Shown here piece by piece: positions 1 to 7,089 of a stretch of DNA of 64,000 nucleotides. The number at the start of each line of letters is the position of its first letter. Position 1 is the first letter of the stretch. The stretch is from Myxococcus eversor. Lineage in GTDB: Bacteria; Myxococcota; Myxococcia; Myxococcales; Myxococcaceae. Made by a program: the position numbers and the translations under genes. Location of the stretch: assembly GCF_010894455.1 (NCBI RefSeq), contig NZ_JAAIXY010000004.1, positions 186,001 through 250,000 of the forward strand. Direction: 5' to 3'. The notes beneath the pieces were generated by a model. It did no database searches, had not been told where the DNA came from, and worked only from the letters and a program-made list of their open reading frames with translations.

Positions 1-5
1 TTCAT
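1..5 (-). CDS. Start codon of a divergent gene cut by the window edge
   Basis: An ATG on the minus strand occupies 5-3 and is preceded at 4-5 bases by a GGAAGGA Shine-Dalgarno-like stretch (about 10-16). Only one codon and part of the next lie in the window, so nothing can be said about the product. Its position back-to-back with a TetR gene, with an operator-like palindrome between them, is the usual layout for the regulated target. This is inference from position and ribosome-site only. Confidence 0.35.
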
Positions 6-42
6 GCGGTCCTTCCGGCTGGAGTGCGCATGATATCTAGTG

Positions 43-58
43 ACAGAAATATTTCTGT
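43..58. promoter_or_regulatory. Perfect 16-bp palindrome, likely TetR operator
   Basis: ACAGAAATATTTCTGT reads identically on both strands and lies in an AT-rich pocket of an otherwise GC-rich sequence, between the TetR gene at 121 and the presumed divergent start codon at 5. TetR regulators normally bind 15-20 bp palindromes in such intergenic regions. Autoregulation and control of the divergent gene are inferred. Confidence 0.6.
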
Positions 59-120
59 AAATGTAAGTTTGTTCCACGTTCGTTGCAGGGGATGGAGGCT
101 GGCGGTAGGGTCCCCCGAGG

Positions 121-750
121 ATGTCGAGCGAGCTGGGGTTGCGAGAGCGCAAGAAGCTGGAGACGCGGCGGCTGCTCGCGGAGGTGGCCACGCGGCTGTT
201 CGCGGAGCAGGGCTTCGACGCGGTGACAGTGGCGGACATCGCCGCGGCGGCCAACGTGTCGGACAAGACGGTCTTCAACTATTTCCCGACGAAGGAGGAC
301 CTGGTCCTCAACGGCCGGGAGGAGCAGGAGTCGGAGTTGCTCCGTGCGGTGCGGGAGCGCTCCGCGGCGGAGCCGGTGCTCGCGGTGGTTCGTCGCCACA
401 CGCTGGCCATCGCCGAGCGTCTGAACGCGCTTCCCGCCGAGCGGCGCGCCGCGTTCCGCAAGGTCATCCAGAGCACCCCGAGCGTGCATACCCGCATCCG
501 CCAGATGTCGCTCCAATCCGAGGAGCAGCTCGCGCAGATTCTCGCGGAGCAGACGGGCGCCTCGGCCGGAGACCCGACTCCGCGCGTCGTGGCGAGCATC
601 ATCGGCGTGCTGACTCGACTCGCCTACGGAGTCGGCGGAGGCCCGGCCGGCAAGCGCAGGAGCCACGCCGAGACGGTCGAGAGCATCGTCAATGCGTTCG
701 AGCTGTGCGAGCAGGGGCTGGCCGCGTATGGCGTCCGCACGCGGCCCTGA
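121..750 (+). CDS. TetR/AcrR family transcriptional regulator
   Basis: A 209-residue DNA-binding repressor of normal TetR size. The N-terminal helix-turn-helix is clear: residues about 15-60 carry RRLLAEVATRLFAEQGFDAV followed by VADIAAAANVSDKTVFNYF and TKEDLV, which is the canonical TetR HTH with the FNYFPTKEDL recognition-helix end. The C-terminal two thirds form the helical ligand and dimer domain, which does not reveal the ligand. The ATG at 121 places the HTH at the expected distance from the N-terminus. It probably binds the palindrome at 43-58 and controls itself and the divergent gene whose start codon is at 5. It converges with the sulfotransferase gene ending at 763. Confidence 0.9.
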   Translation: MSSELGLRERKKLETRRLLAEVATRLFAEQGFDAVTVADIAAAANVSDKTVFNYFPTKEDLVLNGREEQESELLRAVRERSAAEPVLAVVRRHTLAIAERLNALPAERRAAFRKVIQSTPSVHTRIRQMSLQSEEQLAQILAEQTGASAGDPTPRVVASIIGVLTRLAYGVGGGPAGKRRSHAETVESIVNAFELCEQGLAAYGVRTRP

Positions 751-762
751 GTCCGGGTCGGA

Positions 763-1773
763 TCAGCAGTGCTCGGCGGTGTCGCGCAGGCGCTCGGCTT
801 CGAGCGAGTCGTAGACCTCGCGAATCCAGCGTTCGGCCATGGTGCGGGAGGTGTCGGAGACAGTCCGCGCCTTGTCCTGGGTGTCATCCTCGAACTGCAC
901 CACGGGGTTCTTCGCATCGCGCGCGGCGGCGGCTGCCAGCAATTCCCGCTCGGAGGCCGTCGGCTCCAGCTTGAAGAGGTCCACGAGCTGGGACACGGCG
1001 CTGTCCTGGAGCTGGCGGTAGTTCAGCAGCCGTGCGGGACCCTGGCGTTCTCGGTATGCCCGCAGCCCCGCTTCGCACAGTCGTGCGAGCATCCGGGCAC
1101 CATACTCCTCCAGCGACAGCTCCGAGAGCGGCCTCGTGTCCAGGCCGACGCGCGCTGACTCCAGCACTCCGGGCAGCATGTGCGCGCCCCGGTGCTTCTG
1201 ATGCGAGGCCATGACCTCCACCGGGTCTCGATACAGGAACAGCCACGGCACTCCGGGAAACGCCTGCTGGAGCAGCGGCAGCTCCAGTACGTGCCATGCA
1301 TCCAGCTTGAGGAAGACGCCCTCTTCCTCGGGGTTCCGCCGTTGCCCGAGCGCCGAGACGACCGCGCGCAGCCACTCGATTCGCTGCGCGTCGGTGACGT
1401 GTCGAAGCCGCAGGTGCATGCGCAGGACGACATCCACGGGGCTCGCTTCAGACAGAACGATGTGGCGAGGCAGTGCGGCGAGGAGCTGCGCGAGCAACGT
1501 CGACCCACAGCGAGACATGTGGAACACGAGGCCCCTGACGGGCAACCCTGGCCGCACGGCCTGACGCGCCACCAGCGTCTCCATCGACGTCTGGTGTCGG
1601 AAGAGCAGGGCGAACGGGTTGCGGAGCCTGCGCTCCAGCGTCTCGTCGAAGAACGGGTCCGTGAAGCGCTTGTCGCCCAGGTGGCACCAGTCGACGCGAG
1701 GCACCTCCCCATCGACGTGGATGCGCGCGGGAATCCAGCCCTCCAGTCGCGCATCATCCGGCGCGAGGCTCAT
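763..1773 (-). CDS. Sulfotransferase family protein
   Basis: A 336-residue protein with both PAPS-binding signatures of sulfotransferases: the 5'-phosphosulfate loop FHMSRCGSTLLAQLL at residues 84-98 and the 3'-phosphate motif YRDPVEVMASHQ about 90 residues later. It should transfer sulfuryl from PAPS to a small-molecule or peptide acceptor; the acceptor is unknown. The ATG at 1773 overlaps the TGA of the Nif11-like gene in an ATGA junction, so it is translationally coupled to it. It is last in the trio hydroxylase, Nif11-like, sulfotransferase, which suggests that the small protein or its partner is the substrate or carrier. That functional link is inference. Confidence 0.85.
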   Translation of the reverse strand: MSLAPDDARLEGWIPARIHVDGEVPRVDWCHLGDKRFTDPFFDETLERRLRNPFALLFRHQTSMETLVARQAVRPGLPVRGLVFHMSRCGSTLLAQLLAALPRHIVLSEASPVDVVLRMHLRLRHVTDAQRIEWLRAVVSALGQRRNPEEEGVFLKLDAWHVLELPLLQQAFPGVPWLFLYRDPVEVMASHQKHRGAHMLPGVLESARVGLDTRPLSELSLEEYGARMLARLCEAGLRAYRERQGPARLLNYRQLQDSAVSQLVDLFKLEPTASERELLAAAAARDAKNPVVQFEDDTQDKARTVSDTSRTMAERWIREVYDSLEAERLRDTAEHC

Positions 1774-1976
1774 ACCCAATCTCCGAGCCAGCTCCGACGC
1801 GCGTCCCGGATGAGGTCCTTCAACTCCTCCGCACTGAAGTGACAGCCATGCTCCGCGCCCAGGCGGGTCGCCAGCGCGAGGAAGGCCGACACCTCCATCG
1901 GGGCTCGCAGCGCCTCCTGGAGCGTCAGGTCCTCCAGGACGCGTTGGCGGAAGCGCTCGAAGTCCTCACGCGACAC
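1770..1976 (-). CDS. Nif11-like small protein
   Basis: A 68-residue protein if it starts at the GTG at 1976 (an in-frame ATG at 2027 would add 17 residues). The body matches the Nif11 domain: SREDFERFRQRVLEDLTLQE at the start, then a central FLALATRLGAEHGCHFSAEE and the short last helix ELKDLIRDARRSWLGDWV. Nif11-type domains are best known as leader regions of ribosomally made peptides, recognised by modifying enzymes. Here there is no double-glycine cleavage motif and almost no sequence after the domain, so no obvious core peptide is visible. It overlaps the hydroxylase by 11 bases upstream and the sulfotransferase by 4 bases downstream. I chose the GTG because it puts the domain at the N-terminus; no start has a strong ribosome site. 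Confidence 0.7.
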   Translation of the reverse strand: MSREDFERFRQRVLEDLTLQEALRAPMEVSAFLALATRLGAEHGCHFSAEELKDLIRDARRSWLGDWV

Positions 1977-2565
1977 GGGCGCCGCCAGGAGCCATGGCCC
2001 GCTCGAAGACCTCACGGAGCCAGTCATCCACCACGCAGTCGAGCACCAGGTGCACGCGGTCCGTGTCCCCGAAGTTGTCCACGCGGTGGGGGAGGTTGAA
2101 GTTCAGGTACCAGCACTCGCCGGGCTGGAGGTCCACACGCTGGCCCGCGAGGACGAAGGCCACGTCGGGATGCGTGACGATGGGGATGTGGAGGCGCACC
2201 TCGCCATCCTCGAAGCCCAGGTTGTAGTCCGTGTGCTCGCGGATGTGCGCCCGCGCCGCGAGCTTCAACAGTCGCGCCGAGCCGATGGGACATTGGAACG
2301 CCGCGAGCGCCTCGCGAAACGCGGGGCAGCGCCCGAGCAGCGGTGTGTCCTCGTAGCTCTGCCGTGCCGTGGGGTCGGGGTAGAGCCGTCCCTCCATGCC
2401 ACCCACGGAGCGCAACGGCACGCCGCTCCAGTCGCCCTCGTAATAGCGGGTGTTGAAGTGCGGCACCCACGTCTCCGCGGGCAGTCGCGCCAGTTCGTCC
2501 CGCAGTCGCGCCGCATCGAAGGAGAGAGGCAGTCGGAGCCGATCGGGCACGGGTGAAGGGGCCAT
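1966..2565 (-). CDS. Aspartyl/asparaginyl beta-hydroxylase domain protein
   Basis: A 199-residue 2-oxoglutarate/Fe(II) oxygenase of the AspH family. The iron ligands are visible as HTDYNLGFEDGEVRLHIPI (HxD box) and later WYLNFNLPHRVDNFGDTDR (distal His of PH), followed by an Arg positioned for 2-oxoglutarate. The family hydroxylates Asp or Asn side chains in proteins or small molecules. The ATG at 2565 is preferred; a GTG at 2598, four bases after the stop of the GGDEF gene, is the alternative. The 3' end overlaps the Nif11-like gene. The order oxygenase, Nif11 domain, sulfotransferase suggests stepwise modification of one substrate. Confidence 0.85.
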   Translation of the reverse strand: MAPSPVPDRLRLPLSFDAARLRDELARLPAETWVPHFNTRYYEGDWSGVPLRSVGGMEGRLYPDPTARQSYEDTPLLGRCPAFREALAAFQCPIGSARLLKLAARAHIREHTDYNLGFEDGEVRLHIPIVTHPDVAFVLAGQRVDLQPGECWYLNFNLPHRVDNFGDTDRVHLVLDCVVDDWLREVFERAMAPGGARVA

Positions 2566-2601
2566 GTGGTGGAGTTCTACACCGTTCCCCTGTCCCACGG
2601 C

Positions 2602-4398
2602 TCAGGCCGGGGTGCCCGCCCTGGCTCGATGTTCGGCCTTCGCTCGCGCCAGGGCCGCGTGGGCTCGGGCCAGCGTCTCGCGAGGGTCCTCTTCACCCGC
2701 GACGGCCACCACTGCGCTGTGGAACTCGAAGGACCCGAGCTCCTCATGGAGCCGGGCGCGCACGGCCTCCGTGGCCTCGGCATCCTGGCCCGGCAGCGCC
2801 ACGAGTAGCGAGCCTCCCTCCCAGCGCACCGCGAAGCCGGTCGGCGCGCCCACGTCCTCCAGGCGCCGCGCCACGTCGCGCAGCGCGCTGTCTCCCACGT
2901 CGAATCCCTGCCGCAGGTTGAGCCGGCCCAGTCCCACCAAATCCACCAGGAGGATACCGCATGGCACGCCGTCTCGACGGCAGCGACCAATCTCCCGCAG
3001 CAGGCGCTCCTCGCCGACACGCCGCGTGGCCAACCCCGTGAGCGCATCCACGCGCAGCATTCGCTCACGGTCATCCCGGGGCGAGGTGCTCCCCAGCTCG
3101 GAGAGCGTGAGGAGCTGCGCGGTTCCGCCTGGAATGGGGAAGGGCCGGGCCACCCAGCGAATCCTTCGCGGACGTGGGTGTTCCAGCGAGAGCGTCAGGT
3201 GCAGTCCCCGGGAGGACTCCGACGCGAGGTCGAGCAGCAGTGAGCGGCCGGAGGGGTCCGCCGTCAGTCCCGCCACGTGCTGACGGAAGGCATCGAACGT
3301 CAGCTTTGGAATGGCCTCCTGCGGCAGGCCCAGCATTTCCGACAGCGCGGCGTTGCCCGCGAAGGGTTGCCGCCCGGGCGCCACCAGCAGTGTCGCCACG
3401 TCGAGCGCTTGGATGGCGTCGCGGATGTGCGCCAGCGCGGCGACCTCCGAGCGCGAAGGCTCCTGTCGCGAGCGCCCCAAGTCCCGGGCCTCCATCCGCG
3501 CACGGGACTTCAGCTCCAGGTCTCCCGCCACGCGTCGGGCCAGCTCACGCAGCGCGGCCAGGTCCTCCGTGCCGAGCACGAGGGGCCGCGTGTCGATGAC
3601 GCACAACGTGCCCAGGACCTCTCCACTCGGCGTCACCAGCGGCGCGCCCGCGTAGCTGCCGACGATGCCGTCGCGCACCAGCGGGTTGTCTCGAAACACC
3701 GGATGGCGCGTGGCGTCCGGGACGACCAGCGACTCGCGGCCCATCACCACGTGATGACAGAAGGCCCAATCCCGGGGCGTGCCCCTGTCTCGCGCGAGCG
3801 CATGCGGCAGCCCCACGTGCGCCTTGAACCACTGCCGGTCTCCCAGCACCAGCGTCAGCAGCGCCACGGGCACGGCGAAGGCCTGCGCCACCTCGGTGAC
3901 CAGCTCCTGGAGCTCCGTCTCGGGCGGGCCCTCGTCCACCAGTCGCATCGCTTCGATGCGCTCCAGTCGCTGGCGCTCGTCGTCCGTCGAACTCTCCGTG
4001 GGTGTGGAGGGCAGGGGGCGCTGGCCCGCGAGGACGCGACGCACGGTGTCCCGCACCGTCTCCACGGGTGCACGGCGGCTCAAGAGCGAGTGGATGCCCA
4101 GCGCGTCCTTGAGCTGCCACGCCCGCACGCGCAGCTCGTCGAACGCCGTCACCACCACCACCTGCGTGGCTTCCGCATCCTGGCGCTCGCGCAGCCAGGT
4201 CAACAGCGAGAAGCCATCCACGCGCGGCAGCGCCAGGTCCGTGAGGAGCAGGGCGGGGGCGCTGCGCTGTCGCACCACCTCCTGTGCCTCCGCGCCATCC
4301 CGAGCGAGGACACCCTCCAATCCCTCTCCGGCGACGAGGGCAAGCAGGCCAGCGGCTCGGTGCGGGTCAGGCTCGGCGATGAGGGCGTAGCGGGCCAT
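2602..4398 (-). CDS. Receiver-GAF protein with degenerate GGDEF domain
   Basis: A 598-residue multidomain signalling protein. Residues 1-120 are a response-regulator receiver (phosphoacceptor in LLLTDLALPRVDG), though the usual conserved Lys near its end is replaced in LLSRRAP. Residues about 160-300 are a GAF domain (WFKAHVGLP, DWAFCHHVVMG, FRDNPLV, GTLCVID). A PAS-like region follows, then a C-terminal diguanylate-cyclase fold (MLRVDALTGLATR). The signature GG[D/E]EF is replaced by WEGGSLLVALPG, so the catalytic acidic residues are missing. It is probably a regulatory or scaffold domain, not a c-di-GMP synthase. It ends 4-37 bases before the hydroxylase gene, depending on that start, so the two are probably co-transcribed. 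Confidence 0.85.
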   Translation of the reverse strand: MARYALIAEPDPHRAAGLLALVAGEGLEGVLARDGAEAQEVVRQRSAPALLLTDLALPRVDGFSLLTWLRERQDAEATQVVVVTAFDELRVRAWQLKDALGIHSLLSRRAPVETVRDTVRRVLAGQRPLPSTPTESSTDDERQRLERIEAMRLVDEGPPETELQELVTEVAQAFAVPVALLTLVLGDRQWFKAHVGLPHALARDRGTPRDWAFCHHVVMGRESLVVPDATRHPVFRDNPLVRDGIVGSYAGAPLVTPSGEVLGTLCVIDTRPLVLGTEDLAALRELARRVAGDLELKSRARMEARDLGRSRQEPSRSEVAALAHIRDAIQALDVATLLVAPGRQPFAGNAALSEMLGLPQEAIPKLTFDAFRQHVAGLTADPSGRSLLLDLASESSRGLHLTLSLEHPRPRRIRWVARPFPIPGGTAQLLTLSELGSTSPRDDRERMLRVDALTGLATRRVGEERLLREIGRCRRDGVPCGILLVDLVGLGRLNLRQGFDVGDSALRDVARRLEDVGAPTGFAVRWEGGSLLVALPGQDAEATEAVRARLHEELGSFEFHSAVVAVAGEEDPRETLARAHAALARAKAEHRARAGTPA

Positions 4399-4486
4399 GT
4401 TTCACGGATGCTGCCACGGATGGCGGCTCACCGGTTACAGGGCTCGCACCCGTCAGGTTGCCCGGGTGTCATCAGTTGAGGATGAC

Positions 4487-5905
4487 CTACCGGGACTCTC
4501 CTGGAGGAACGGGGGCTGCCTGGGGGTAGCGGACGAAGAGGCGACGCAGCGCGCCTCGCTGACGGCCCAGCTCCTCCGTGCGTGCCGCCGAGTCCACCAG
4601 CAGCATCAGCCCCAGCCCCACGCATGCCGGAATCAACGGAAGTACCCAGCCGAAGTCCGCCGCGAGCCAGCCCACCAGCCCGACGTGCAGCACGCCGAAC
4701 CCGAGCGCCGTCAGCGCCACGGCGCGCAGCGTGCGCGCGCGTCGACACCGCCAGCCGAAGAGCAACACCACCACCGCCGTCTCCAACAGGCCCGCCAGCG
4801 CCACGAGCCCCGACGAGCGCATCAGCCGCTCCGCGCGCAGGTTGTCCAATGCGAACGCGTGAATCTCCACGCCCGGCACCGCCACCTGTCCGGGGAGCGT
4901 GCTCTGGCCATGGAGCCCCGTCGCGGTGACTCCCACGAAGAGCGTCTTGCCTCGCAGCGCCAGGTCCAGTCCCACCGAGCGCGGATCCGCCTGGAGCACA
5001 TCCGCCAGGCTCACCCGGGGCAGCCAGTCCGGCGCGGGCAGGCGCATCAGCGGCGCGCCGTCGTCGACGGTCGCCCGACGCAGCAGGGACTCGAACTGTT
5101 CCGGCATCAGCCGCAGCGCGGTGGCGAGCGCCAGGGAGGGCCAGACGTGCCCGTCCACGCCGACGACGTAGGGATAGCGACGGATGACGCCATCCGAGTC
5201 CACCAACATGTTCAATGTGCCGCTGCCCTGCGCCGCCATCCGCAGCGGAGCGATGCTGCCAGCGACCTCCAGGGCCTGCAGTCGCAGCGAGTCCACGGGC
5301 AGCGGCAACGGCGAGCCGAGCGCCCCGTCCACGAGCGGCGGCATCATCGATACGTCCTCGGTGAGCGCGGCGGCGCCCAGGATGACGGTACCGTTCTCCG
5401 CGAGCGACTCCGCCAGCCGGGCATCCCCGTCCTGTGCATGCAGCCGTGCTTCCAGGTCCGCCACCAGCGCCGCGCCCGCGGGCTGGTCCGCGAGGCCCGA
5501 GTCGCGCAGCGCCCCCAGCACGTCCTCGCCCAACTCCAGCGCATCACGTGAGCCGGGCTGGTCGAACACCACGTCCACCGCCACCGCCGCGGGACGCTGG
5601 GCCGCCATCGCGCGAAAGGCCCGGGCCCACGTCGCGCGTGACAGCGGCCACCGCTCGCCCAGCGCGGACAGCGCCCGGTCATCCACCTCCACCAACACCA
5701 GGTCCGCGCTGCGCGGGACTCCCGGCAGGAGCCGACTCACGGCCTGGTCATACAGCGCGCGCTCGAACAGCCCTGGCGCGCCCCCCGTCACCGCCGTCAC
5801 GCCCGCCAGCGCGAGCCCCACCACTCCCGCCAGTCCTCGCCACATCGCGGGGGAAGGGCGAGGGAGGCGGACACCACGCGCGGGTGACTCGGGGCTCGGA
5901 GGCAT
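4487..5905 (-). CDS. CHASE2 domain membrane protein without output domain
   Basis: A 472-residue membrane protein. One N-terminal helix (about residues 24-43) is followed by a large extracytoplasmic CHASE2 sensor (LVLVEVDDRALSALGERWPL, AVAVDVVFDQPG, NMLVDSDGVIRRYP, GKTLFVGVTATGLHG). Three closely spaced C-terminal helices and a short cytoplasmic tail end the protein. CHASE2 sensors are normally fused to adenylate cyclase, kinase or GGDEF domains; here nothing follows the helices. It begins 8 bases after the FecR-domain gene, and FecR and CHASE2 domains often co-occur, so it probably senses an envelope condition together with the FecR and OmpA proteins encoded upstream. Confidence 0.85.
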   Translation of the reverse strand: MPPSPESPARGVRLPRPSPAMWRGLAGVVGLALAGVTAVTGGAPGLFERALYDQAVSRLLPGVPRSADLVLVEVDDRALSALGERWPLSRATWARAFRAMAAQRPAAVAVDVVFDQPGSRDALELGEDVLGALRDSGLADQPAGAALVADLEARLHAQDGDARLAESLAENGTVILGAAALTEDVSMMPPLVDGALGSPLPLPVDSLRLQALEVAGSIAPLRMAAQGSGTLNMLVDSDGVIRRYPYVVGVDGHVWPSLALATALRLMPEQFESLLRRATVDDGAPLMRLPAPDWLPRVSLADVLQADPRSVGLDLALRGKTLFVGVTATGLHGQSTLPGQVAVPGVEIHAFALDNLRAERLMRSSGLVALAGLLETAVVVLLFGWRCRRARTLRAVALTALGFGVLHVGLVGWLAADFGWVLPLIPACVGLGLMLLVDSAARTEELGRQRGALRRLFVRYPQAAPVPPGESR

Positions 5906-5913
5906 CAGTGGGC

Positions 5914-7089
5914 TCAGGGGCGGAGGTCGAACGCGAAGATCTTCGAGGGGAAGCCGATGAAACCATCAGCATCCACCGGAAGCACGCGCCAGAACCACTT
6001 GCCCGTGAGGTCCGTCGGCACGGTGAACGCCTGTCCTTGCGCGTCGTACGTGCGCACGCTCGCGGCGAAGTCCGCGGTCCGGCCCAGCTCCACGCGGTAC
6101 GTCTTCGCGCCCGCCACCGTGAACCACTCCAGCTTCGGCGGCGTGGTGAAGCTGCCTCCCCGCGGCCCGTTCAGCAGCGGCGCGGTGAGCAACGGCCGGG
6201 GTGCCTCCGGCGCGGCACCGGGCAGCACGCGGGAGCCGTGGCCTCCAGCCACCTCGACCTCGCCCAGGTCCGCGCCCAGCGCGACCTTGCCCTCGAGCGT
6301 CTCCAGGCGGCTGCCGCCGTCCTCTTGCGCCGACACGCGGAACTGCGTTCCCCGCACGCCTGCCACCGCGCCTCGCGTGCGCACCTCGAACACGGAGCCC
6401 TCGCCGCCCGGCGCGGCCACCGTCTCCACCGTGCCGCGCATCAGCTCCAGCCGCACCACGCGCTTCGAGTTCGCGCCCAGCTCGATGGCACCCAGGCGCA
6501 GCAGGCTGTCCGCCGTCACCCGCACCCGGCTGGTGTCCGCCAGCTCCAGCTCCGCGCTCGCGTCCTTGCTCGTCTGGAACAGCTCGCCCGTGTAGAGCGA
6601 GTCCCCTACGCCTCGGGGCCGCAGGCTGTCGGAGCCGGGGCCCGCGGAGACGTCTCCACTGGCCGCGCGCACCTGGGCCACGCGGGGCTGCGCGGGACGC
6701 TCGACGTAGGCGAGCTGGAGCTGGCCCGGCTCCCCCGGTACCGCCGGAGGTGCCACCGCGGACACGCGCGTGCGCGCCACGCCCGCGGACACCAGCACGT
6801 CCGCCGCGGCCTTCGCCACCGCGAGGCCCTGTCCATCCAATCGCTCCGCGTCCGGCAGCCGCGCGGCCACCGTCACCGAGCGGATGGCGGGTCGCGACGC
6901 GAGGGCCTCCGCCACGTGCTTCAAGCACGCCTCCGTCGCGGGACCCTTCGGCTCCAGCTTGCGTCCCAGCTCCACGCGGCCGTTGACGAAGCGCAGGCCG
7001 CCGCACGCGTCACCCTGTGCCGCGTCCTGGGCCCAGGCTTGGGAGCCCGACAGGGCGAACACCATCAGCCAGGGAAGGGTCCGAGTCAT
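5914..7089 (-). CDS. FecR domain periplasmic protein
   Basis: A 391-residue exported protein with a signal peptide cleaved after SGSQAWAQ. Residues about 150-280 form a FecR domain (VGDSLYTGELFQTSKDAS, RVTADSLLRLG, LELMRGTVETV, AVAGVRGTQFRVS, LEGKVALG). A C-terminal fibronectin-like region has WFTVAGAKTYRVELG and WFWRVLPVDADG. The segment around 45-125 (ACLKHVAEALASRPAIRSVT to RVSAVAPP) resembles a worn OmpA C-terminal domain like that of the upstream neighbour but lacks its key residues. The ATG overlaps the OmpA stop in an ATGA junction. FecR-type proteins bind ligands or envelope components; the ligand is unknown. Confidence 0.85.
   Translation of the reverse strand: MTRTLPWLMVFALSGSQAWAQDAAQGDACGGLRFVNGRVELGRKLEPKGPATEACLKHVAEALASRPAIRSVTVAARLPDAERLDGQGLAVAKAAADVLVSAGVARTRVSAVAPPAVPGEPGQLQLAYVERPAQPRVAQVRAASGDVSAGPGSDSLRPRGVGDSLYTGELFQTSKDASAELELADTSRVRVTADSLLRLGAIELGANSKRVVRLELMRGTVETVAAPGGEGSVFEVRTRGAVAGVRGTQFRVSAQEDGGSRLETLEGKVALGADLGEVEVAGGHGSRVLPGAAPEAPRPLLTAPLLNGPRGGSFTTPPKLEWFTVAGAKTYRVELGRTADFAASVRTYDAQGQAFTVPTDLTGKWFWRVLPVDADGFIGFPSKIFAFDLRP

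Noticed and set aside
2602-4398. Active diguanylate cyclase
   Set aside because: The GGDEF motif reads EGGSL, so the catalytic acidic residues are missing.
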